Positions 23,057 to 32,269 of a DNA stretch of 64,000 nt are shown here, piece by piece (position 1 is the first letter of the stretch; the number at the start of each line of letters is the position of its first letter). The translations under genes were made by a program, and so were the position numbers. Below the pieces are notes generated by a model, which was given only the letters and a program-made list of their open reading frames with translations, was not told the DNA's origin and searched no databases. Source of the DNA: Nocardioides humi (lineage in GTDB: Bacteria; Actinomycetota; Actinomycetes; Propionibacteriales; Nocardioidaceae); contig NZ_CP041146.1 of assembly GCF_006494775.1 (NCBI RefSeq), positions 6,132,501 to 6,196,500 on the forward strand, written 5' to 3'.

Positions 23057-24154
23057 CTAGGAGTAGCTGACCTTCACGGTGTCGGTCAGCGGGACGGACT
23101 GGCAGCCGAGCCGGATGCCGTCCTCGAGGTCCTCCTTGTCGAGGACGTCGTTGTGGAGCATCCTGACGTCGCCCTCGATCAGCCGGATGGCGCAGGCGGA
23201 GCACTCGCCCTCGCGACAGGAGTACGGCGCCTTGACGCCCTTGCTCTCGAGGAAGTCCAGCAGCTTGGTGCGCGGGTCCCAGTCGTCGAAGGTGAACTCC
23301 TCGCCGTCCAGCTCGACCTCGATCTTGACCGGGCCGGCCGGGGCGTCGGCGAACACGTCCGCCGCCGACCCGTCCTCGTCGGACTCGGCGAGGGCGATCT
23401 CCTCCTCGGCCTGCTGGAGCTCGGCGATGTCGCCGAACGGGTTGCCGCCCAGGGAGACGAACTTCTCCTGGTGGCGCAGGCTGCGCGGGACCTCGAGCTC
23501 CTTGAGCACGGTGGTGACCATCTTCATGAACGGCGCGGGACCGCACACGAACGAGTCGAATCCGCCGTACTGCGCGCAGAACGCCCTCATCTGCGCCTCG
23601 GTCGGGATGCCCTGCACCGACTCCAGCCAGTGGATCACCTGCAGCCGGTCGGGGTGGTCGGCGGCGAGCCGGGTCAGCTCGGAGGCGAAGATCACCGAGC
23701 TCTCGTCGCGGTTGGCGTAGAAGACGACGATCCTCCCCGACCCGTGCGCCAGCGCGGTGCGGGTGATCGACATGATCGGCGTGACGCCGGAGCCGCCGGC
23801 GAGGAGCAGCAGGTCGGCGTCGATCGAGGAGGGCGTGAAGATGCCGGACGGCGGCAGCACGCGCAGCGTGTCGCCGACGGCGAGGTTGTCGCAGATCCAG
23901 TTCGAGGCGTACCCGTCGGCGGTGCGCTTGACGGTGACGGTGAGCGGCCCGCCGTCGTGGGGGCTGCTGGACAGCGAGTAGCACCGGGCGGCGATGCCGG
24001 TCTGGGTGCTCGGCACCGCCACGGTCAGGAACTGGCCGGGCCTGTAGGCGAACTTCTCCTCCGCGCCCGCGGGCACGCCGAAGCTGATCGACTTCGCGTC
24101 GGCGGTCTCCTCGACCACGTCGACGACGTCCAGCACGAAGGACTCGATGTCCAC
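23057..24154 (-). CDS. kshB: 3-ketosteroid 9-alpha-hydroxylase, reductase component KshB
   Basis: The 365-aa product is a ferredoxin-NAD(P) reductase fused to a plant-type ferredoxin. It has an FAD/NAD module with ARCYSLSSSP and LLAGGSGVTPIMS, an acidic linker (about residues 245-275), and a C-terminal [2Fe-2S] domain with the CX4CX2C motif in CREGECSAC and a final cysteine in LGCQSVP. It supplies electrons to KshA, which hydroxylates the steroid nucleus at C9 and triggers ring B opening. The start is GTG. It is last in the kshA-X-kshB transcript, presumably under the KstR box at 25620. Confidence 0.9.
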   Translation of the reverse strand: MDIESFVLDVVDVVEETADAKSISFGVPAGAEEKFAYRPGQFLTVAVPSTQTGIAARCYSLSSSPHDGGPLTVTVKRTADGYASNWICDNLAVGDTLRVLPPSGIFTPSSIDADLLLLAGGSGVTPIMSITRTALAHGSGRIVVFYANRDESSVIFASELTRLAADHPDRLQVIHWLESVQGIPTEAQMRAFCAQYGGFDSFVCGPAPFMKMVTTVLKELEVPRSLRHQEKFVSLGGNPFGDIAELQQAEEEIALAESDEDGSAADVFADAPAGPVKIEVELDGEEFTFDDWDPRTKLLDFLESKGVKAPYSCREGECSACAIRLIEGDVRMLHNDVLDKEDLEDGIRLGCQSVPLTDTVKVSYS

Positions 24155-24180
24155 AGAACTCCCCTACGAGTAAAGATGGC

Positions 24181-24483
24181 TCAGTAGCCGTCGTACGCGC
24201 CGATCGGGACATCGCCGGCCCGAACCGCGTCCTCGATGCTAGCCATCATCCGCGGGCACGGCTTGTGCACGTCCCGCCTTCCGGGCGACTCGCCTCGTCG
24301 CTGGAACTCTTGACAATCCGCCTGAGATCGTCCACTCCACTGGACGGAGGTGTGGTGCTCGCTGTTCTTCTTGACCAGCACCCGGGCCAGGCAGTCGAGG
24401 CAGGCCACCTCCACCAGCCGGGCCTCGGTGTAGAGCCGCTGGTCCTCGACGGTGTCGGGGCTGGTGGGGACGAAGGAAGCCAT
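24181..24483 (-). CDS. Small CxxC protein between kshA and kshB, function unknown
   Basis: I do not recognise this 100-aa protein. It has one CLDC pair near residue 28, a run of polar residues (KKNSEHHTSVQWSG), another cysteine in ADCQEF, and a late CPRM segment, so it could bind a metal. Its ATG shares one base with the kshA stop (TGATG), which implies coupled translation, and kshB follows 26 bp later. Position between the two components of a steroid hydroxylase suggests an accessory or assembly role; this is inference only. Confidence 0.72.
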   Translation of the reverse strand: MASFVPTSPDTVEDQRLYTEARLVEVACLDCLARVLVKKNSEHHTSVQWSGRSQADCQEFQRRGESPGRRDVHKPCPRMMASIEDAVRAGDVPIGAYDGY

Positions 24484-25618
24484 CAGTGGTGGGCGTGCTC
24501 GCCGTCGGCCGCCATCTTCGCGAGGTTCTCGGCCACCTCCGCGTGCCAGTACTCGTTGGCCTTGGTGGTGTCGACCTCGAACTCGAAGCGGTCGGTCATC
24601 TCCGGCTTGACGTCGGCGATGTCGGTGTAGAACTGCTCGTACCACCGGCGCAGCTGGTAGACGGGACCGTCCTCCTCGCAGAGCAGGGGGTTCTGCACGG
24701 CTACCTTGTTCTCCCAGATCGCCACGTCCTGGAGGAAGCCGTCGCCGAAGGACTTGGTGTAGGCCTCGGCGATGTAGTCGACCGACTTCTCGTCGAGCCC
24801 CTCGGGCTTGCGCACGCTGATGCCGTACTGCAGCCGGAAGCTCTCCGGGCCGGTCGGGATGTGGCAGTTGATGAGGATGACCTCGGTGACGAAGCCCTTG
24901 TAGTCGACCTCCAGCCAGTTGATCATGTACGACGGGCCGTAGTAGGTGGCCTCGGAGCGCAGCATCGAGTCCTCGCCGCTGTAGCCGCCCCGGCCTTGTC
25001 CGGGCGCCCCTTCGACTCCATGAACTGGGTGGCGGTGTGGCCCTCGAAGATGTTGCGGAAGCTCGTCGGGAAGGCGAAGTGCACGTAGTAGAAGTGCGCC
25101 ATGTCCGCGACGTTGTCGATCAGCTCGCGGCAGTGGGAGCCGTTGATCTCCTTCACGTGCCACGACCACGGCGTGTACTTGTCCGTCATCACGTCGGGCA
25201 GCTCCGGCGGCAGCAGGTCGTGGTCGGCCGCGGACCCCTCGGGGTCGTTCCAGATCAGCAGCTGCCCGTTGCGCACGGAGGTCTCGTAGCGCTGCGTGCG
25301 CGCGCGCAGCGGCACCCGGCGGGCGTACGGGATCTCCTTGCACTTGCCGTCGCCGCTCCAGCGCCAGTCGTGGAAGGGGCAGGCGATGTGGTCGCCCTTG
25401 ACCTCGCCCTGGGTGAGATCGCCGCCCATGTGACGGCAGAAGCCGTCGAGGACCTTGAGCTCGCCCTGGGAGTCGGCCCACACCACGAGCTTGGTGCCGA
25501 AGCCCTCGATCGCGTGCGGCCTGCCGTCGCGGAAGTCCTCGGCGAGTCCGAGGCAGTGCCACCCGCGCGCGAAACGGATGGGCGCATTCCCCTGATCCAG
25601 AAGTCGGGTGTCGGTCAT
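24483..25618 (-). CDS. kshA: 3-ketosteroid 9-alpha-hydroxylase, oxygenase component KshA (1-nt frameshift)
   Basis: The product (about 378 aa) is a Rieske non-haem iron oxygenase. Rieske ligands are C61/H63 (FCRHMGGDL) and C80/H83 (ACPFHDWRW); the mononuclear iron site shows ADMAHFYYVH near residue 185, with the third acidic ligand expected in FLQDVAIWENK. The reading frame breaks near 24990, and one extra C in the plus-strand run 24988-24991 restores it (KAGGGYSGED). The ATG at 25618 fits relatives; a KstR-type operator begins two bases upstream. Divergent from fadE26, as expected for a shared steroid promoter. Confidence 0.92.
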
Positions 25619-25619
25619 G

Positions 25620-25633
25620 TAGAACACGTTACA
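25620..25633. promoter_or_regulatory. KstR-type operator, kshA / fadE26 divergent promoter
   Basis: TAGAACACGTTACA fits the published KstR motif TnnAACnnGTTnnA at all fixed positions. It lies immediately upstream of the kshA start and 58 bp before fadE26, so one repressor could control both directions. KstR is the TetR-family repressor of cholesterol catabolism in actinobacteria, relieved by steroid CoA thioesters. Confidence 0.85.
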
Positions 25634-25691
25634 GTTTTGCCGTTAGACTGACAACAACCGGCCCACCCCCGGAACCGTCACAGGAGACCCG

Positions 25692-26882
25692 ATGCACATC
25701 GACCTGGAGCCGCAGCAGCTGGCCCTGCGCGACGAGCTCCGCGCGTACTTCGCCGAGCTCGTCACCCCCGAGATCCGCGCCGGCCTGGCCTCGGCCACCG
25801 GCGAGTTCGGCGAGGCGAGCGTCTACAAGGACGTCATCCGCCAGATCGGCAAGGACGGCTGGCTCGGGATCGGCTGGCCGAAGGAGTACGGCGGGCAGGC
25901 GCGCTCGATGGTGGAGCAGCTCATCTTCACCGACGCCGCCGCCATCGCCGGCGTGCCGATCCCGTACCTGACGCTCAACACGGTCGGCCCGACGATCATG
26001 CGCTTCGGCAGCGACGAGCAGAAGGAGTACTTCCTCCCCAAGATCCTCGCCGGCGAGCTGCACTTCTCGATCGGCTACTCCGAGCCGGGCTCCGGCACCG
26101 ACCTCGCCTCGCTCAGGACCAAGGCGACCCTCGAGGGCGACGAATGGGTGATCAACGGCCAGAAGATGTGGACCTCGCTCATCCAGTACGCCGACTGGCT
26201 GTGGCTGGCCTGTCGCACCGAGCCCGACGCCCCGCGCCACAAGGGCCTGTCGATGATCCTGGTGCCGGCCGACGCACCCGGCCTCTCGTACACGCCGGTG
26301 CACACCGTCGCCGGGGTCGGCACGTCGGCGACGTACTACTCCGACGTCCGCGTCCCCGCCTCCAACCTGATCAGCGAGCGCGGCGGCGGCTGGGCGCTGA
26401 TGACCAACCAGCTCAACCACGAGCGGGTGGCCCTCACCTCGGCCGCTCCCCTGGTCCACTCGCTGCAGCTGGTGCGGGACTGGGCCGCCGAGACCCGCGA
26501 CCCCGACGGCTCCCGGGTCATCGACACCGAGTGGGTGCAGATCGCGCTCGGCCGCGCGCACGCCCGGGTCGAGGCGCTCTCGCTCATCAACTGGAAGCTC
26601 GCGGCCGACGCCGACCACGGCGTACCGCTCTCCCCCGCGGAGGCGTCGGCGACCAAGATCTACGGATCCGAGCTGGCGACCGAGGTCTACCGCTCGCTGA
26701 TGGAGATCGTCGGGCCGCACGCCGGCATCACCGGGGACTCGCCCGGTGCCGTGCTCGCCGGCCGGCTGGAGCGCTACCACCGCTCCGCCCTCGTGATGAC
26801 CTTCGGCGGCGGCACCAACGAGATCCAGCGCGACATCATCGGGTACGTCGGCCTCGGCCTGCCCGCCGCCAAGCGAGCCTGA
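25692..26882 (+). CDS. fadE26: Steroid acyl-CoA dehydrogenase, FadE26/ChsE4-like
   Basis: The 396-aa product is an acyl-CoA dehydrogenase. It has the N-terminal helical domain, the FAD-contacting YSEPGSGTDLASL near residue 135 and the C-terminal TFGGGTNEIQRDIIG. It is followed 18 bp later by a shorter, divergent dehydrogenase, as in the M. tuberculosis fadE26-fadE27 (ChsE4-ChsE5) pair, which forms a heterotetramer that dehydrogenates the steroid side chain. AGGAGA precedes the ATG. Assignment to FadE26 rests on sequence pattern plus the fadE27-fadD17 context. Confidence 0.85.
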   Translation: MHIDLEPQQLALRDELRAYFAELVTPEIRAGLASATGEFGEASVYKDVIRQIGKDGWLGIGWPKEYGGQARSMVEQLIFTDAAAIAGVPIPYLTLNTVGPTIMRFGSDEQKEYFLPKILAGELHFSIGYSEPGSGTDLASLRTKATLEGDEWVINGQKMWTSLIQYADWLWLACRTEPDAPRHKGLSMILVPADAPGLSYTPVHTVAGVGTSATYYSDVRVPASNLISERGGGWALMTNQLNHERVALTSAAPLVHSLQLVRDWAAETRDPDGSRVIDTEWVQIALGRAHARVEALSLINWKLAADADHGVPLSPAEASATKIYGSELATEVYRSLMEIVGPHAGITGDSPGAVLAGRLERYHRSALVMTFGGGTNEIQRDIIGYVGLGLPAAKRA

Positions 26883-26900
26883 GCGCCGAAGGAGCAGACC

Positions 26901-27914
26901 ATGGACTTCCTCTTCACCCCCGAGCAGGACGAGGCCGCCGAGCTCGCGGCGCGGATCCTCGCCGACAAGACCACCAACGAGCGGCTCAAGGAGGTCGAGG
27001 CCGGCGGCGACCGGTTCGACCGCGACCTGTGGGCGACGCTGGGCGAGGCCTTCGACTGGGCCGACCTGGACCTGATCACCCTCGCCCGGGTGCTCGTCGA
27101 GGTCGGCCGGCACATCGCGCCCGTCCCACTGGCCGTGCACGCCGCGTGCACGACACTGCTGGCCGGCGCGGGCCTGAGCGCCGATCGCGGGCTCTACGCC
27201 GCGGCCGTCGCCGAGGAGCGTGCTCACCTGCCGGCCGCGCCGACCGTGACGGCGTCCGCGGACGGCGCCCTCACCGGCACCAAGACCCTGGTCCGGGCCG
27301 GTATGGCCGCGGACGCGCTCCTCGTGACCGCGACCGGGCCGGACGGCGTGGGCGTCTACCTCGTCGACGCCTCCGCCGAGGGCGTCGAGCGGGTCGCGCA
27401 GCGGACCAGCGACGGCGACGCCGCCGCGCTGATCACCTTCGCCGCCACGCCGGCGGAGCGGGTCGGCGACGCCGCGGCGGCCGAGCGCCTGGGCCGGCTG
27501 CTGGTCGCGCTGTCGGCCGCCGAGCAGCTCGGCGTCACCGAGGGCGCGCTGCGGCTGACCTCGGAGTACGCCAAGACCCGCGAGCAGTTCGGCCGCCCGA
27601 TCGGGACCTTCCAGGCCGTCTCGCAGCGGCTCGCCGACGGGTTCATCGACGTCCTCGGCCAGCGGCTCACGCTCTGGCAGGCGGTCTGGCGGCTGCAGGA
27701 GGGACGGCCCGCCGCGACCGAGGTCGCCACCGCGAAGCTGTGGGCCGCCGACGCCGGCCACCGGATCGCGCACACCACCGTCCACGTCCACGGCGGCGTC
27801 GGCATCGACCTCGACGGCGAGGCGCACCGCTACTTCACCAGTGGCAAGCGGTTCGAGTTCCTCTTCGGCGGCGCGACCGAGCAGGCGCTGGCGATCGGCC
27901 GCTCCTTCGCGTGA
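26901..27914 (+). CDS. fadE27: Steroid acyl-CoA dehydrogenase, FadE27/ChsE5-like
   Basis: The 337-aa product is a short, atypical acyl-CoA dehydrogenase with a clear C-terminal domain (TSEYAKTREQFGRPIGTFQAVSQ near residue 220, VHVHGGVGIDLDGEAHRYF near 295) and a weakly conserved N-terminal half. In the ChsE4-ChsE5 system the two different chains share the FAD and active-site residues, which explains the loss of some motifs here. It is tightly packed between fadE26 and fadD17. Confidence 0.85.
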   Translation: MDFLFTPEQDEAAELAARILADKTTNERLKEVEAGGDRFDRDLWATLGEAFDWADLDLITLARVLVEVGRHIAPVPLAVHAACTTLLAGAGLSADRGLYAAAVAEERAHLPAAPTVTASADGALTGTKTLVRAGMAADALLVTATGPDGVGVYLVDASAEGVERVAQRTSDGDAAALITFAATPAERVGDAAAAERLGRLLVALSAAEQLGVTEGALRLTSEYAKTREQFGRPIGTFQAVSQRLADGFIDVLGQRLTLWQAVWRLQEGRPAATEVATAKLWAADAGHRIAHTTVHVHGGVGIDLDGEAHRYFTSGKRFEFLFGGATEQALAIGRSFA

Positions 27915-27921
27915 CCGCCAC

Positions 27922-29429
27922 GTGACGGTTCGCGACCTGCTGCTCGCCCGCGCCGAGGACGAGCGGCCGGCGCTGCGCTGGCGGGAGGCAGGCGCGGCCC
28001 GGTCGCTCTCCTGGCGCGAGTACGTCGCCGCGGCGGCCCGGCTGGCCGAGCGGCTCGAGGCGCGGCTCGATCGCGGACGGCCGCCGCACGTCGGCGTCCT
28101 GCTGCCCAACGGGCCGGCCTTCGCGCTGCACCTCGCGGCCGCGGGTCTCGGCGGGCACGTCCTGGTCGGGCTCAACTCCACGCGCCGGGGCGCGGCCCTC
28201 GACGCCGACATCGCGAAGGCGGACTGCCAGGTCGTGGTCGACTCCCCCGCTCCGGCGATGGAGTCGCTCGCCGGGGCCGCCGTGCCGGTCCCGGACGCCG
28301 CGCCCACGCCGGACTCGCTGTTCATGCTGATCTTCACCAGCGGCACCAGCGGCTCGCCCAAGGCCGTCAAGATCACCCACGAGAAGATCACCCGGCCCGG
28401 CACCCACCTCGTCGGACGGCTCGGGCTGACGCCCGACGACGTGCACTACGTGTCCATGCCGCTGTTCCACTCCAACGCGGTGATGGCCGGCTGGGCGCCC
28501 GCCCTGACCACCGGCGCGGCGTTCGCGGTCGCGCCGTTCTCGGCGAGCGGCTTCCTCCGCGACGTACGCGACTTCGGGGCGACGTACGCGAACTACGTCG
28601 GCAAGCCGCTCACCTACGTGCTGGCCACCCCGAGCACCCCGACGACGGCGACAGCCCACTGCGGCTGGTGTTCGGCAACGAGGCCAACGAGGGGGACATC
28701 GCCGCCTTCGGCCGGCGGTTCGGGTGCGAGGTCGTCGACTCCTACTCGTCCACCGAGAACGCCGTCATCGTCCAGCGGCGCCCCGGCATGCCCGCCGGGG
28801 CGCTCGGGATGCCGCTCGACGGCATCAAGGTGCTCGACCCCGAGACCGGCGAGGAGACGCCGGACGCGGTCTTCGACGGTGCCGGACGGCTGGTGAACCC
28901 CGACGAGGCGATCGGCGAGCTGGTCAACACCGCCGGGGCGGGCGCCTTCGCGGGCTACTACAACGACGAGGCCGCCGAGGCGGAGCGGATGCGCGGCGGG
29001 ATGTACTGGTCGGGCGACCTCGCCTACCGCGACGCCGACGGCTGGGTCCACTTCGCCGGCCGCACCGGCGACTGGCTGCGCGTCGACGGCGAGAACCTCG
29101 CCGCCGCCCCGATCGAGCGGATCCTGCTGCGCCACCCCGCGATCGGCGAGGCGGCCGTGTACGCCGTACCCGACCCGAGGGTCGGCGACCAGGTCGCCGC
29201 CGCGCTGATCCTGCGCGGGCCGCTGACGCCGCAGGGCCTCGAGGAGTTCCTCGCCGCCCAGGACGACCTGTCCGCCAAGGCCTGGCCGCGGTTCGTGCGG
29301 GTCGTCGACGCGCTGCCGCGCACCGCCACCAACAAGGTGGTCAAGCGCGAGCTCGCCGCCGCCGGCGTCGACCCGGCCGGTGGCGGGGTGTGGGTGCGGG
29401 ACGAGCGCGGGACGTCGTACGCGTCCTAG
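27922..29429 (+). CDS. fadD17: Steroid-CoA ligase, FadD17-like (1-nt frameshift)
   Basis: The product (about 502 aa) is an acyl-CoA synthetase of the AMP-forming family. The P-loop-like FTSGTSGSPKAVKITH is near residue 140; after the frame break, SYSSTENA, YWSGDLAYRDADGW and the C-terminal PRTATNKVVKRE are present. One C missing from the run at 28628-28631 explains the break (LATPEHPDDGD when restored). M. tuberculosis FadD17 activates steroids with shortened side chains. The gene follows fadE27 by 7 bp, matching the Rv3504-Rv3506 order. Confidence 0.86.
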
Positions 29430-29430
29430 A

Positions 29431-29930
29431 TGATCGATGCACGGGCATCGCACGCTCCCACTCCGGGTGGGCGGTCCGCAGGGCGTTGTAGGCCGCGGCG
29501 ACCTCGTCCGGGATGTCGACGTGGGCGATGAAGCCGGACCCGCGGGGCCCGTAGCCGTGTCCGTCGTCGCGGTCTCGAGGAGGACCTCGTCGATGCCGTG
29601 GCTCGCTCGCAGCCACGACGCCATCAGGTCCGCCTCGCTCGTGGTCCGTCCCTCGGGAGAGCTCGGGTCGACGCCGAGAGCCGCGAGCAGCGCGTCCGTG
29701 GTGTGGCCGCGACCGCCGACGAGCATCAGGGTCCCGGCCCGCCCGGCGACCACCGCGTCGGCCGCGACCTGCCAGGTCCGCGGCATCGAGCCGCCGAACA
29801 GGAGAACCAGGTCGACCCGGTCCGGCCACGGATCCTCCAGCGCCAGCCAGGCCGCGATGGTGTCCAGGTTCGCCTGGCTCCCTGAAGTGACGTCCGGCCC
29901 GCGCGCCGGGCCCGGGCCGTCGTTCGTCAC
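29431..29930 (-). pseudogene. Degenerate DUF218 (YdcF-like) protein
   Basis: The N-terminal part, from a GTG at 29930, is a clean DUF218 start (LVLLFGGS near residue 40, LMLVGGRGHTTDALL near 65, then MASWLRASHGIDEVLLETAT). The frame then changes, and a distant C-terminal piece (GFIAHVDIPDEVAAAYNALR) follows at once. The central 80 or so residues expected of the family seem to be missing, so this looks like a true internal deletion plus a frame change. Wild-type relatives are envelope-associated proteins of unclear activity. Confidence 0.55.
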
Positions 29931-29938
29931 CGACCGGC

Positions 29939-30591
29939 TCAGCCCGCGTAGGGGATCTCGGTCCGCCAGTCGTCCTCGTCCTGGTCGATCGCGGCCCGCA
30001 GCGCCCTGGCGACGTTGTCGGGCGCGAACGGTCCCTCGTCCTTCAGCAGGCCTCGCACCGTGACCGACACGGCCCGGATGCCGTCGTCCTTCAGGACGGC
30101 GTCGATGCTGTGGACCAGGTTCTGGACGCCGGCCTTCTGCACGCCGAGCGAGGCGGCGCCGAACCACGGCGTGTCGGCGGCCATGCTGCCGGTGACGGTG
30201 ACCCGGCCGCCGGGCCCCATGAACGGGCGGGCGGCCTGCAGGACGGGGAGCAGGGCGCCGACGCCGAGGCGGACGTCCTCGAGCAGCTCGTCGACCGTGA
30301 GCGAGAGCGGGTCCTTCTCGCGGTAGGCGGACGGGTTGAAGTGGACGACGTCGAGGTGGCCGACGTGCTCGCCCATCCGGGTGACCGCGGCCCGGGTCGC
30401 GGTGTCGTCGGTGAGGTCGACCAGCGTCGAGCCGGCGGTCGCGCCCGCGGCCTCGACGTCGGCGCGCAGGGCGGCGAGCACGTCCTCGTCGGCGCCGAGC
30501 AGGCCGACGCTGCCGCCCTCGGCGGCGTAGAGGCGGGCGAGCGAGCCGCTCACCCCGGGCCGGCTCCGGCGATCAGCACGTTGCGCGTCAT
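29939..30591 (-). CDS. SDR-family oxidoreductase (1-nt frameshift near start)
   Basis: The gene encodes a short-chain dehydrogenase of about 217 aa. From the ATG at 30591 the first residues read MTRNVLIAGAGPG and then meet a stop; one extra C in the plus-strand run 30553-30556 would continue into VSGSLARLYAAEGG, forming the Rossmann glycine motif GAGPGVSGSLA. Later motifs include VTVTGSMAA and a catalytic-type serine; the usual YxxxK is not clear (GVQKAG), so activity is uncertain. Its 3' end abuts the DUF218 remnant. Confidence 0.72.
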
Positions 30592-30682
30592 GTGATCAAT
30601 CTAATGACACGCCGGATACCCCCGTGCGCGGGTGTGACGCCGGCGAAACACGGCGGTGACACCGCGTCCCTAGCGTTCGGCC

Positions 30683-32269
30683 ATGGCAACGGCGGTGGAG
30701 TGGGCGCCCGACCACGGCACCCGGGCGTACGACGAGATGTACGACGGCGCCGCGGTGCGCCCCGAGTACGACGCCCTCCGCTCCTCGCTCGACACCCTCG
30801 ACGGCGCCGACCTGCGCTCGCGCATCGACACCCTCGCGACGTCGTACCTCGACCAGGGGGTGACCTTCGACATCGGCGGGGAGGAGCGGGCGTTCCCGAT
30901 CGACATCCTGCCGCGGATCATCGGCGCCGACGACTGGGCCCGGATCGACGCCGGCGTGCAGCAGCGGGTGCGGGCGCTGGAGGCCTTCCTCGCCGACGCG
31001 TACGGCGTCGGGCGGGTCTTCGCGGACGGCGTGCTCCCCCGCAGCGCAGTGGTGTCGTCGGGCGCGTTCCACCGCGAGGCCGCCGGCATCGTGCCGGTCA
31101 ACGGCGTCCGCTGCCACGTCGCGGGCACCGACCTGATCCGCGACGAGGACGGCCGGTTCCTCGTGCTCGAGGACAACGTGCGGGTGCCGTCGGGCGTCTC
31201 CTACGTGATGACCAACCGGCGCGCGATCGGCTCGGTGCTGCCGGAGGTCATGTCGGCGCACCGGATCCGGCCGGTGGCGGGCTACCCGCAGGCGCTGCTC
31301 GCGGCGCTCCGCGCGGCGGCGCCGGCCGGCGTCGCGGACCCGACCGTCGTCGTGCTGACCCCCGGCGTGTACAACAGCGCCTACTTCGAGCACGCACTGC
31401 TCGCCCGCACCATGGGGGTGGAGCTGGTCGAGGGCCGCGACCTGGAGTGCCGCCGCGGCCGGGTGCTGATGCGCAGCACCCGCGGCCTGGAGCCGGTGCA
31501 CGTGATCTACCGGCGGGTCGACGACGAGTTCCTCGACCCGGTGCAGTTCCGGGCCGACTCGATGCTCGGCTGCCCCGGGCTCGTCAACGCCGCCCGCGCC
31601 GGCAATGTCACCCTCGCCAACGCCATCGGCAACGGGATCGCCGACGACAAGCTCATCTACACCTATGTCCCCGACCTGATCCGCTACTACCTCGGCGAGG
31701 AGCCGGCGCTGCCCAACGTGGAGACCTGGCGGCTCGGCGACGACGCCGCCCGCGAGGAGGTGCTCGACCGGCTGGACGAGCTGGTGCTCAAGCCGGTCGA
31801 CGGCTCCGGCGGCAAGGGCATCGTGATCGGCCCGGCCGCGTCCCGGAGCGAGCTCGACCGGCTGCGCGCGGAGATCTGCGCGCACCCGCGCGCCTGGATC
31901 GCCCAGCCGGTCGTCAGCCTGTCGACCGTCCCGACGTACGCCGACGGCGCGATGCGGCCGCGGCACGTGGACCTGCGTCCGTTCGCGGTCAACGACGGCG
32001 ACCGGGTGTGGGTGCTGCCGGGTGGGCTGACCCGGGTGGCCCTGCCCGAGGGCGAGCTGATCGTGAACTCCTCGCGCGGCGGCGGCTCCAAGGACACCTG
32101 GGTGCTGGCGGGGCGGACGACCCGTCCCGTGCCGGCGTCCGCGCCGGCGGCCGTCGTACCTGCTCCCGAGCAGGCGTCGCCCCAGGTCGCGGGCCCGGCG
32201 CTGCGCGACCTCACCGGCCGGCAGGCCCAGCAGGAACAGCAGCAGCAGACGGGGCCCGGGCCGTGCTGA
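30683..32269 (+). CDS. Circularly permuted ATP-grasp protein (DUF404/DUF407 type)
   Basis: The 528-aa product is a circularly permuted type-2 ATP-grasp enzyme. It contains LPRIIGADDWARIDAGVQQR near residue 75, LVLEDNVRVPSGVSY near 160, ANAIGNGIADDKLIYTYVPDLIRYYLGEEP near 310 with the nucleotide-binding lysine/glutamate region, LKPVDGSGGKGIVIGP near 370 and a Gln/Pro-rich C-terminal tail. It overlaps the alpha-E gene by 7 bp. ATP-grasp, alpha-E and transglutaminase genes occur together widely and are predicted to form a peptide ligase system; the product is unknown. Confidence 0.9.
   Translation: MATAVEWAPDHGTRAYDEMYDGAAVRPEYDALRSSLDTLDGADLRSRIDTLATSYLDQGVTFDIGGEERAFPIDILPRIIGADDWARIDAGVQQRVRALEAFLADAYGVGRVFADGVLPRSAVVSSGAFHREAAGIVPVNGVRCHVAGTDLIRDEDGRFLVLEDNVRVPSGVSYVMTNRRAIGSVLPEVMSAHRIRPVAGYPQALLAALRAAAPAGVADPTVVVLTPGVYNSAYFEHALLARTMGVELVEGRDLECRRGRVLMRSTRGLEPVHVIYRRVDDEFLDPVQFRADSMLGCPGLVNAARAGNVTLANAIGNGIADDKLIYTYVPDLIRYYLGEEPALPNVETWRLGDDAAREEVLDRLDELVLKPVDGSGGKGIVIGPAASRSELDRLRAEICAHPRAWIAQPVVSLSTVPTYADGAMRPRHVDLRPFAVNDGDRVWVLPGGLTRVALPEGELIVNSSRGGGSKDTWVLAGRTTRPVPASAPAAVVPAPEQASPQVAGPALRDLTGRQAQQEQQQQTGPGPC

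Noticed and set aside
25629..28403. A 924-codon minus-strand frame opposite fadE26-fadE27-fadD17
   Set aside because: Low-complexity G/R/D/V-rich antisense shadow typical of very high GC DNA; the plus strand carries three clear enzymes.
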